A DNA stretch of 64,000 nucleotides, from the NCBI RefSeq assembly GCF_002008365.1, contig NZ_MRDL01000022.1, positions 62,001-126,000 on the forward strand. The letters are read 5' to 3'. A program made the position numbers and the translations under genes. This DNA is from Rhizobium leguminosarum bv. viciae USDA 2370. Its GTDB lineage: Bacteria > Pseudomonadota > Alphaproteobacteria > Rhizobiales > Rhizobiaceae. The notes below the pieces were generated by a model, which worked only from the letters and a program-made list of their open reading frames with translations, searched no databases and was not told the DNA's origin. Positions 37,634-45,625 of this stretch are shown in pieces (position 1 is the stretch's first letter; each line of letters begins with the position of its first letter).

Positions 37634-39454
37634 ATGCCACACGATACGCCCTTGATTTCGACAATCGTCGGCGGCCTCGTGCTGGCTTTCATCTTCGGCG
37701 CCTTCGCCCATCGGCTGCGGATGCCGCCGCTCGTCGGTTATCTCATCGCCGGCGTGCTTGTGGGGCCACATACGCCAGGTTATGTGGCGGATCAGAACCT
37801 TGCGCCGGAGCTGGCCGAAATCGGCGTCATTCTGCTGATGTTCGGCGTCGGGCTGCACTTCTCCCTGAAAGACCTGCTATCGGTGCGCGGCATCGCCGTG
37901 CCCGGCGCGATCGTGCAGATCGCCTTTGCGACACTGCTCGGCTGGGGGCTTGGCGCCTTCATGGGCTGGCCGACCGGCGGCAGTCTGGTCTTCGGCCTGG
38001 CGCTTTCGGTCGCCTCCACCGTTGTGCTCTTGAAAGCGCTGCAGGAGCGGCGCCTGGTCGAGACGGAGCGCGGCAGGATCGCCGTCGGCTGGCTGATCGT
38101 CGAGGATCTCGCCATGGTGCTGGCGCTGGTGCTGATCCCGGCCGCAGCCAGCATCGGCGGTGAGGGTCACGCTCCCGTCGAGCCGCTCTCGGCCGCGCTG
38201 AGCCGCCTGTTCGACCTCGATCTCGGCATCGGCGGCATGATAGCCATGACGCTGGTCAAGGTGGCGCTGTTCGTGGCGCTGATGCTGGTCTTCGGTCGTA
38301 AGCTCATTCCATGGACGATGCACCGCATCGCCCATACCGGTTCGCGCGAACTCTTCCGGCTCGGCGTGCTGGCGATCGCGCTCGGCGTCGCCTTCGGAGC
38401 GGCAAAGCTCTTCGGCGTATCGCTGGCGCTCGGCGCCTTCTTTGCCGGCATGGTGCTTGCCGAAAGCGAGCTCAGCCATCGCGCAGCACAGGAAAGCCTG
38501 CCGCTGCGCGACGCCTTTGCCGTGCTGTTCTTCGTCTCTGTCGGCATGCTGTTCGATCCGAACATCCTGATCGACAAACCGCTGCCGATCCTTGCCACCA
38601 TCTTCATCATCGTCATCGGCAAGTCAGTCGCCGCGCTCCTGATCGTGCTCGCCTTCAAGAAGCCGCTCGGCACCGCGCTGACGATTTCGGCCAGCCTCGG
38701 CCAGATCGGCGAATTCTCCTTCATCCTCGCCGCCCTCGGCGTCGAACTGGGGCTGCTGCCGGAGGAAGGCCGCGATCTGATCCTTGCCGGCGCCATCATC
38801 TCGATCATCCTCAATCCGCTGCTGTTTTTCCTCTGTGACCGCATGCGGCCGCTGCTGGATGGTGCAAAGCGCGAAGACGTCGTGGCGGACCCTGCTCCCG
38901 CTGCAGATGCGATAGCAGCGCAGGAGGAGATGCCGCCCGAAGACGACGAGGTGCACCCAACCGCTCTCAGCGGCCACGCCATTCTCGTCGGCTATGGGCG
39001 GGTTGGCAGCATCGTCGGACAGAATCTCAAGTCGTCAGCCACACCTTTTCTCGTCATTGAGGACTCCGACAAGCGCATCGGCGAGCTGAAGGAGCAGGGT
39101 ATCGAAACCCTGGCGGGCAATGCGGTGATGCGGGAAACGCTCGACCTTGCCAATCTTTCCGGCGCCCGCAGCATTGCCATCGCTATCCCCAACGCCTTCG
39201 AGGCCTGCCGCATCGCCGAGCAGGCGCGCAGCGTCAATCCGTCGATCCTCATCGTCGCCCGCGCCCATTCCGACGCCGAGGTCGATGAGCTGAAGCTCTA
39301 TGGCGCCGACACCGTCATCATGGGCGAGCGTGAAATCGCGCTTGGCATGGTTGACCGGCTCGCCCAAGTGCATCATGAGAGTGAACCCTATGAAGACGGG
39401 CATGGGCCTGATACAATTATGCCGACGGACGACCCTCCGCCGGAAAGAGAATGA
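37634..39454 (+). CDS. KefB/YbaL-type cation:proton antiporter (CPA2)
   Basis: 606 residues. About 12 membrane helices in the first 390 residues (LRMPPLVGYLIAGVLVGPHT, IGVILLMFGVGLHF, ALSVASTVVLLKAL). A RCK/TrkA-N NAD-binding domain follows (AILVGYGRVGSIVGQNL, with Gly-x-Gly-x-x-Gly) and a final acidic tail. It likely moves K+ (or Na+) out against H+ in the inner membrane, gated by nucleotide or thiol ligands. The glutathione-gating residues cannot be judged by eye. Confidence 0.9.
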   Translation: MPHDTPLISTIVGGLVLAFIFGAFAHRLRMPPLVGYLIAGVLVGPHTPGYVADQNLAPELAEIGVILLMFGVGLHFSLKDLLSVRGIAVPGAIVQIAFATLLGWGLGAFMGWPTGGSLVFGLALSVASTVVLLKALQERRLVETERGRIAVGWLIVEDLAMVLALVLIPAAASIGGEGHAPVEPLSAALSRLFDLDLGIGGMIAMTLVKVALFVALMLVFGRKLIPWTMHRIAHTGSRELFRLGVLAIALGVAFGAAKLFGVSLALGAFFAGMVLAESELSHRAAQESLPLRDAFAVLFFVSVGMLFDPNILIDKPLPILATIFIIVIGKSVAALLIVLAFKKPLGTALTISASLGQIGEFSFILAALGVELGLLPEEGRDLILAGAIISIILNPLLFFLCDRMRPLLDGAKREDVVADPAPAADAIAAQEEMPPEDDEVHPTALSGHAILVGYGRVGSIVGQNLKSSATPFLVIEDSDKRIGELKEQGIETLAGNAVMRETLDLANLSGARSIAIAIPNAFEACRIAEQARSVNPSILIVARAHSDAEVDELKLYGADTVIMGEREIALGMVDRLAQVHHESEPYEDGHGPDTIMPTDDPPPERE

Positions 39455-39508
39455 GAGATTGGCGCGCTTTTGAGCCGATACGGGAGTGACATCGCCGGGA
39501 CGGAGAAG

Positions 39509-39889
39509 ATGGAGCTGGACCAGCACCGTCTGACGAGCCGTATCGCCGCTTCTCTCCTCGTCGCCATCTTTGCCTATCTCGGCCTGCTTTTCGGCGGCAA
39601 TCTGGTGATCTCGCCAGCCGCTGCCGTCAATACGCTTTCCTCTTCCGGTCGAGATCCGCAGCCGCCGCAGTTGACTGCGCGCGACACCGTGCGTGGGCTG
39701 CTTGCCACGGAGCGCAAGCTTGCGCCGAAGCAGACGGCACATGACGCCGGCTCGCCTGCCCTTGCCGCCGCTCCGGCCCTTGATTTCGCCGGCTGGAACA
39801 TATCAGCCGCTTTTCCGGCATTCGAAGCTTCGCTTCACGCCGCAGTCTCCAGGACCCATCAGCCGCGCGCACCGCCGGTCGCTGCCTGA
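39509..39889 (+). CDS. Hypothetical protein with one membrane helix
   Basis: 126 residues from ATG 39509 (GGACGGAG upstream); 39470 is an alternative start. One helix near the N-terminus (IAASLLVAIFAYLGLLFGG) and then a Pro/Ala/Ser-rich, probably disordered tail. No family is recognised. It lies between the antiporter gene and secDF on the same strand. Confidence 0.5.
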   Translation: MELDQHRLTSRIAASLLVAIFAYLGLLFGGNLVISPAAAVNTLSSSGRDPQPPQLTARDTVRGLLATERKLAPKQTAHDAGSPALAAAPALDFAGWNISAAFPAFEASLHAAVSRTHQPRAPPVAA

Positions 39890-39971
39890 CGCTCGCGCCG
39901 ATCGGCGCTTCCGACATTGACGACATGCCGCCAGCGCCCGAGCGCCGGCCCTCGATATCAAGGAATACAAC

Positions 39972-42518
39972 ATGCGTACTTCACCATGGCTGGTGTTCAC
40001 CTATACGGTGATCATCCTACTCGGCTTATTGATCGCCCTGCCGAACGTCCTGCCGCAATCCGTCCTCCAGCGCGTGCCGGCCTGGCTGCCGCATGAGCAG
40101 GTGTCGCTCGGCCTCGACCTTCGCGGCGGTTCGCACCTCGTTCTGGAAGTCGACGAAGCCGACCTGACCAAGGAGCGGCTGCAATCGCTGCTTCAGGATG
40201 CGCGCCGCGTGCTGCGCGAAAAGGGCATCCAGCCGAAAGCCGTGGTCCGCAGCCAGAACCAGATCGTCGTGACGCTCGCCGATGCCTCACAGAGCGATGC
40301 TGCCGTCACCGAACTCAAGACGCTCGCCAACCCGATCAGCACTGGCCTCAGCGCCGGCCAGGCCGATCTTGATGTCACTGCGAACGGCGCCACCATCACC
40401 GTCGGCTTCTCGCCGGCCGGCATCTCCGCCAATGTCGACAATGCCGTCCAGCAGAGCCTCGAAGTCATCCGCCAGCGCGTCGACCAGGTCGGCGTCTCCG
40501 AGCCGACCATTCAGCGCATCGGCGCCAACCGCGTGCTCGTCCAGCTTCCGGGCGCGCAGGATCCGTCACGCCTGCGCGAACTTCTCGGTTCCACCGCCAA
40601 GATGTCGTTCCACATGCTGGCGCCGAACAATGCGCCCGGACCCGGCGTGACCATGCTGAAGGACGATGAAGGCCGATCCTATCCGGTCCTCGACCGCGTC
40701 GAAATCTCCGGCGACCGCCTTTCGGATGCCCGCGTCGGCTTCGACCCGAACACGCATGAGCCGATCGTCAGCTTCCGCTTCGACAGCGCCGGCGCCAGCC
40801 GCTTTGCCGAGATCACCCGCCAGAATGTCGGCAATCCCTTCGCCATCGTCCTCGACGACAAGGTGCTGAGCGCGCCTGTTATCCGCGAGCCGATCACTGG
40901 CGGTTCCGGTCAGATCTCCGGCAGCTTCTCGGCCGATAGCGCCACGACGCTGGCCGCCATGCTGCGCGCCGGCGCCCTGCCCGCCAAGCTGACGGTTATC
41001 GAGGAGCGCACCGTCGGCGCCGACCTCGGCGCCGACGCGATCAAGATGGGCATTTATTCCGGCATCGTCGGCTTTGTCCTCGTCGCAGTCTTCATCTTCG
41101 TTCTCTATGGCACCTGGGGCTTCCTGGCGAATATCGCACTGTTGATTCACACGATCCTGACCTTCTCGGCGCTTACGCTGGTTGGTGCGACGCTGACGCT
41201 ACCGGGCATTGCCGGTGTCGTGCTCGGCATCGGCCTTGCGGTCGACGCCAACGTTCTCATCAACGAGCGCATCCGCGAAGAAACGCGCAAGGGCAGGAGC
41301 GCCTTCGCCGCCATCGACACCGGTTTCCGCCGTGCCTATTCGACCATCATCGACGGCAACATGACGGCCCTGATCGCTGCGGCCATCCTGTTCTTTTTCG
41401 GCTCCGGACCGGTTCGCGGCTTTGCCGTGACCATGGCGCTCGGCCTGATCATCTCGATGTTCACATCGGTCGCCTTCGTGCGTGTGGCGATGATCGAGAT
41501 CACCCGCCGCAGAAAGCTCAAGGTGCTGAACATCCGGCCGTTGATCCCGTTCAGCCCCTATGACAAGCACATCCAGTTCATGAAGGCGCGCTTCTTCGGC
41601 ATCACCGTCTCAGCGCTGCTTTCGATCGCCTCCGTCGTGCTCTTCATCCATCCCGGCCTCAACTACGGCGTCGATTTCCGCGGCGGCATCCAGATGGCCG
41701 TCAGGACCACCGCCCCGGCCGATCTTGCGACGTTCCGTGAAGGCCTGAACACGCTTGGTCTCGGCGAAATCTCGCTGCAGTCCTTCGGTGACAAGAACAG
41801 CATTCTCGTTCGTGCCCAACGGCAGGAAGGCGGCGAAGAGGCACAGACGGCAGCGGTGACCAAGCTGAAGGCCGAAGTCGCCAAAATCGATCCGACCGCC
41901 ACCATCGAGGGCACCGACGTCATCGGGCCGAAGGTCAGCGGCGAGCTTGCCTGGGCCGGTATCCTGTCGGTCGTGATCGCAAGCTTCGCGATGCTCATCT
42001 ATATCTGGGTACGGTTCGAATGGCCGTTTGCCGTCGGCGCCATCGTCACGCTGGTGCTCGACGTCACCAAGGCGATCGGCTTCTTCGCGATCACCGGCCT
42101 CGACTTCAATCTGACGGCGATCGCCGCCATTCTGACGCTCGTCGGTTACTCGGTGAACGACAAGGTCGTCGTCTATGACCGCATGCGCGAAAACATGCGA
42201 CTCTATAAGTCGATGCCGCTGCGCGAGATCATCGACAAGTCGATCAACGAGACCTTGGCGCGAAGCCTCTACACCAATGCGACGGCCTTCCTCGCTCTGG
42301 TGCCGATGGCGATCTGGGGCGGTAGTGCCGTCTCGAGCTTCGCGATCCCGATGGTCTTCGGCATTCTCGTGGCCGGCGCCTCGTCGATCTTCATCGCAGC
42401 ACCCATCCTGCTCTTCCTGGGCGACTGGCGCCGCCGCCATGCCAAGGCACCGGCAACCGATGCGGCAGTTGAGATCATCCCGCCGGAACAGGGTCGCCCG
42501 CGCAAGTCCGCGAGCTAA
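39972..42518 (+). CDS. secDF: Fused protein translocase subunit SecDF
   Basis: 848 residues, SecD and SecF in one chain with about 12 helices. SecD part: LGLDLRGGSHLVLEVD, LPAKLTVIEERTVGADLG and a block of helices near residues 360-500. SecF part: NYGVDFRGGIQMAVRT and YSVNDKVVVYDRMREN. It uses the proton gradient to pull exported proteins through SecYEG. A good ribosome site (AAGGAATACAAC) precedes the ATG, and a terminator follows. Confidence 0.96.
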   Translation: MRTSPWLVFTYTVIILLGLLIALPNVLPQSVLQRVPAWLPHEQVSLGLDLRGGSHLVLEVDEADLTKERLQSLLQDARRVLREKGIQPKAVVRSQNQIVVTLADASQSDAAVTELKTLANPISTGLSAGQADLDVTANGATITVGFSPAGISANVDNAVQQSLEVIRQRVDQVGVSEPTIQRIGANRVLVQLPGAQDPSRLRELLGSTAKMSFHMLAPNNAPGPGVTMLKDDEGRSYPVLDRVEISGDRLSDARVGFDPNTHEPIVSFRFDSAGASRFAEITRQNVGNPFAIVLDDKVLSAPVIREPITGGSGQISGSFSADSATTLAAMLRAGALPAKLTVIEERTVGADLGADAIKMGIYSGIVGFVLVAVFIFVLYGTWGFLANIALLIHTILTFSALTLVGATLTLPGIAGVVLGIGLAVDANVLINERIREETRKGRSAFAAIDTGFRRAYSTIIDGNMTALIAAAILFFFGSGPVRGFAVTMALGLIISMFTSVAFVRVAMIEITRRRKLKVLNIRPLIPFSPYDKHIQFMKARFFGITVSALLSIASVVLFIHPGLNYGVDFRGGIQMAVRTTAPADLATFREGLNTLGLGEISLQSFGDKNSILVRAQRQEGGEEAQTAAVTKLKAEVAKIDPTATIEGTDVIGPKVSGELAWAGILSVVIASFAMLIYIWVRFEWPFAVGAIVTLVLDVTKAIGFFAITGLDFNLTAIAAILTLVGYSVNDKVVVYDRMRENMRLYKSMPLREIIDKSINETLARSLYTNATAFLALVPMAIWGGSAVSSFAIPMVFGILVAGASSIFIAAPILLFLGDWRRRHAKAPATDAAVEIIPPEQGRPRKSAS

Positions 42519-42542
42519 ATCCCCGTTTTTAACGCATCTTTG

Positions 42543-42578
42543 AAGAGGGCGCCGGTTGCAGAGCCGGCGCCCTCTTTC
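42543..42578 (+). terminator. Rho-independent terminator after secDF
   Basis: Stem GAGGGCGCCGG / CCGGCGCCCTC with a 7-8 nt loop and TTTC after it, 25 bp past the stop. Confidence 0.88.
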
Positions 42579-42604
42579 TATTGTCGGCTGCTGCATTATG
42601 TGCC

Positions 42605-42657
42605 AATTCAAAGTGTTAGAGCGTCCTTAGCGCGTCTGAAAAGACGCGCGGCGCTGC
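42605..42657 (+). repeat. Rhizobial palindromic repeat, family 2
   Basis: ATTCAAAGTGTTAGAGCGTC at the left and the hairpin GCGCGTCT/AGACGCGC in the middle. It lies just upstream of the kinase gene at 42682. Confidence 0.7.
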
Positions 42658-42681
42658 AATTGAGATCGGGGAAACCGCCAG

Positions 42682-43398
42682 ATGTCATCCGACCCGACGA
42701 GACCGCCGGAAACCACCGTTGCCGGAGACAGCGAGGAGCGCATCAAGCGTTTTCTCGCAACCGCCTCGCACGACCTGCAATCGCCGCTCCGTCATATCGC
42801 CATGTATGCCGAGCTGCTGCTCGACGATCTCGAGGAGACGCTCGACGGCGAACAGCTTCAGAGCCTCCGGATGATCATGGAAAAGGCGCAGACGGCGCAG
42901 CGTCTCACCAAGGCGTTGATGAGCCTTGCCGGCGGCACACCTCAGGTGACGCCTGAAGAGATCGATCTGCAGGCGTTGGCCGAAAATGTCTGGGGCGAAC
43001 TGACCGATGAGACGGCGGTCCGTGAGGCAACGCTTGAAAGCGACGGCCTGCCTTCCATCCGTACCGACCCTGCCCTCTTCGGTCTGGTGCTGCGGCATCT
43101 GCTGACCAATGCCCTCACCTATCGCAGCGAAGTGTCGCCGCGTGTGGCCATTGCCGCGGAGCGCGAGGGGACGGACTGGTTCATCCGGATTGCCGACAAT
43201 GGGATGGGCATCGATCCGGCTTATCGGGAGCGGATATTCGAGCCGTTCTGGAAATTGCCGAAGCCGGGAGCAGTCCAGGGCGCCGGTCTCGGACTGACGA
43301 CGGCGCGGGAGTTTCTGACGGCGCTTGGCGGCGATATCAGCCTCGAACATTCGGATGCAAGCGGCAGCTGTTTCATCATCCGCCTTCCCATCGCTTGA
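42682..43398 (+). CDS. Sensorless histidine kinase
   Basis: 238 residues. Only a short leader precedes the H-box with His30 (FLATASHDLQSPLRHIAMYA); the ATPase has NALTYRSEVSP (N box), IADNGMGID and GAGLGLTTAREF. There is no membrane helix, PAS or GAF domain, so input must come from another protein. Its stop lies 3 bp from the stop of the convergent response regulator gene at 43402, a possible partner. Confidence 0.85.
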   Translation: MSSDPTRPPETTVAGDSEERIKRFLATASHDLQSPLRHIAMYAELLLDDLEETLDGEQLQSLRMIMEKAQTAQRLTKALMSLAGGTPQVTPEEIDLQALAENVWGELTDETAVREATLESDGLPSIRTDPALFGLVLRHLLTNALTYRSEVSPRVAIAAEREGTDWFIRIADNGMGIDPAYRERIFEPFWKLPKPGAVQGAGLGLTTAREFLTALGGDISLEHSDASGSCFIIRLPIA

Positions 43399-43401
43399 TG
43401 G

Positions 43402-43842
43402 TTAGATGCTGTAATCGTCCTTCCAGAAATCCGGGACGTCATAGGTCACATATTCGCGGATGATGTGCTGCAGCGCCTGGGCATCGATTTCGTCCTTGCC
43501 GATGCGGAAATCGACGCCGTAATCCGGGAATTCCTGGAAATAGCCGCCCGATATATCGGTCGAGACAACGCCGATCGGGCCGGTGTAACCGATGCCCCGC
43601 AGCTCCGGCACCGTTTCGCGGAAATCGGCATTGGGCAGCAGGCGGTTGTCGAGCAGGATGAGATCGAAGCGCGCCAAGCGGATCTTTTCCAGCGCGTCAC
43701 CGATCGATGGCGAATATTCAACCTCGACGGCCGGCTCGGAGAGATCGGCGATCTTCTTCTTGAGCGCACGGAATTCGATGAATTCGTCATCGACAAAGAG
43801 AACCTTGACAGTGTTCCTTCGGCTCGTTTCGGTGATCATCAT
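43402..43842 (-). CDS. Stand-alone response regulator
   Basis: 146 residues, a receiver domain only. Acid residues Asp18-Asp19 (KVLFVDDEF) and phosphoacceptor Asp65 (LILLDNRLLPNADF) are present; the usual Lys of the last loop may be the one in RIGKDEID. The C-terminus (DVPDFWKDDYSI) is acidic. With no output domain it probably acts by protein contact. It is convergent with the kinase at 42682. Confidence 0.82.
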   Translation of the reverse strand: MMITETSRRNTVKVLFVDDEFIEFRALKKKIADLSEPAVEVEYSPSIGDALEKIRLARFDLILLDNRLLPNADFRETVPELRGIGYTGPIGVVSTDISGGYFQEFPDYGVDFRIGKDEIDAQALQHIIREYVTYDVPDFWKDDYSI

Positions 43843-43869
43843 CTCATTTCCCCAATCCCGAAACCAACT

Positions 43870-44574
43870 TCACGAAACCAAACCATTCCTCAAGGCGATC
43901 GCCACCATATGAACGCGGTTGACAGCGTCAAGTTTGCGCGCGGCCGCGGTGATGTGCGAATTGACCGTATGTTCGGACAGACCGAGAATGATGGCGATTT
44001 CCGCCGACGTCTTGCCTTCGCTCGTCCATTTGACGATTTCCGATTCGCGCTGGGTCAGCCGTCCGGACATTTCCGGCGTCAGGATTTCCTCGTAGAGCTT
44101 GTCGAAAATGCGCATGGCGTCGAGAAGCATGTCGGCGATCTCACTCTGATCCGGCTCCTGACGCTCGCCGCTGAGCACGAGGCAATATCGCCGCCCTTCC
44201 GGCGTAAATAGCGGGATGAAGAGAAAGACGCCGCTCAGGAATTCGTTGAAAACAAGATTGGACGGGTAAGCTTCCGGCTGTGCGCTCCTGCCATGGACCG
44301 GCGTTGCCAGGAACTGGGCGCTCTTTGCCCGGACGGTCCCGAGCGCTTCCTTCAACGTCGTGATGAAAAGGCCGACACGTCGCTCGGCGACATTGGTGAT
44401 GACGATATCACGTTCACCGAAAGGGGCCGAAGCCTCGGAAATGCGGGCAAGCGCGAAATTGTTGAAGTTGTAATGCTGCGCCGCCGACTTCAGCAGACGG
44501 AAAAAATCGGTGCGGTTGATCGCCCGGCTAAGCTCCGGTCCGGCATGAAAGGGAATTGCCGGGGCATTGCTCAT
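43870..44574 (-). CDS. LuxR-type regulator related to VisR/VisN
   Basis: 234 residues. The N-terminal domain is of autoinducer-binding fold type and the C-terminal LuxR motif reads LTQRESEIVKWTSEGKTSAE, then LGLSEHTVNSHITAAARKLD, ending in NRVHMVAIALRNGLVS. The end is close to that of VisR and VisN, so it is a possible third member. It is 27 bp upstream of, and on the same strand as, the regulator at 43402 and may be cotranscribed with it. Confidence 0.85.
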   Translation of the reverse strand: MSNAPAIPFHAGPELSRAINRTDFFRLLKSAAQHYNFNNFALARISEASAPFGERDIVITNVAERRVGLFITTLKEALGTVRAKSAQFLATPVHGRSAQPEAYPSNLVFNEFLSGVFLFIPLFTPEGRRYCLVLSGERQEPDQSEIADMLLDAMRIFDKLYEEILTPEMSGRLTQRESEIVKWTSEGKTSAEIAIILGLSEHTVNSHITAAARKLDAVNRVHMVAIALRNGLVS

Positions 44575-45054
44575 TCCAACTCTTCCTCTCTTCCCGCCAA
44601 TACCTCTAATCCCGAAATCTTGGGATATACGTCTTAAACGCGAAGAGCTACAAAAATTGCGAGACGGTTGATGAGGGATATCGAAAACGGGGACTTTCGA
44701 TATGTAAGGCGGAAATCATCAATTATCTCAACGACAGGTGATGCACGGGCAGATTTTACTGAGGGGCAGTAGTTCTTACCTGGGTATCGTATTCTTCCTG
44801 CATTCAACATCCATGAATGCGAGAAGGCAGTGCCAGACGTAAGCGCGAGAGAGCCGATAGACCCATTCAGCTAAGGGGTTGGCTGATGTTCGTGGCGGCG
44901 AACGCGGGTTGATCGGTTCTCTCAGCGCTTATTTTGCGTTCCATATTCTTCGCTCCGGTTGCATCTTGTGATGCGTCCTCGACCTTGTCAATTGCGGTTC
45001 GTCATATGGCTTGGACGAATGAGGGGGAACAGGTCATCCGGCTTTCGCCGTATT
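44575..45054. promoter_or_regulatory. Upstream region of the LuxR gene with inverted repeats
   Basis: About 480 bp without a supported gene. Two inverted repeats are seen close to the LuxR start: ATCCC/GGGAT at 44609-44626 and a perfect ATATCGAAA/TTTCGATAT with 8-nt spacer at 44678-44703. These are possible operators. The remainder up to 45054 shows nothing recognisable. Confidence 0.45.
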
Positions 45055-45432
45055 CTACATCTCAAGATTGAGAATGATCGAGGCAAGGTCAAGTGGCTTT
45101 TCCAGATATACATCGGCGCCGGCATCGAGCGAGCGCGCGCGGTCCTCGGCAGCATCCGATCCGCTGCAGATAGCAAGCCGCATCGCCTTGAAACGATCAT
45201 CCAGGCGCAACCGAGTGATCAGGCCGATGCCGCTATCGAGTGGCATGTAGAGATCGGCGACCAGCACGTCAGGCGGTGTCTTGCCTTCCGCCGCGCGCGT
45301 CTCCAGCGCCTCCAGCGCCATGTCGGCTGCGGAGAAACAGAATAGATCGACGTCTATCTGCTGCTTTCTGCAGATATAGTCGAGATAGAAGAGGTCATCC
45401 TTGCTGTCGTCGACATAAAATAGGGTGGTCAT
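45055..45432 (-). CDS. Stand-alone response regulator
   Basis: 125-residue receiver: Asp8-Asp9 (LFYVDDSKDD), phosphoacceptor Asp60 (VLVADLYMPLDSG), Lys in VYLEKPLDL. No output domain. It is divergent from the kinase gene at 45626 and may share a control region with it. Confidence 0.85.
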   Translation of the reverse strand: MTTLFYVDDSKDDLFYLDYICRKQQIDVDLFCFSAADMALEALETRAAEGKTPPDVLVADLYMPLDSGIGLITRLRLDDRFKAMRLAICSGSDAAEDRARSLDAGADVYLEKPLDLASIILNLEM

Positions 45433-45625
45433 CTAGCACCGTAATTTGGATATTGTTCGAATGAACCTCGCTGTCCTTCGACATCACCATATCGCGGTTC
45501 CACTGAAATTCGATATACCTCATCGCAGATCATTTCGCAAAAAGCGTGGCACCGCCCCGCCTTGCCTATTGAGTATTCCTCGATTTCGGAAAAGATGGCC
45601 GCGCGAACCGAAGGAGGACACACGG

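Noticed and set aside
45446..45625. Upstream ATG start for the membrane kinase
   Set aside because: The extra 60 residues are basic and not conserved-looking; AAGGAGG lies before the GTG at 45626.
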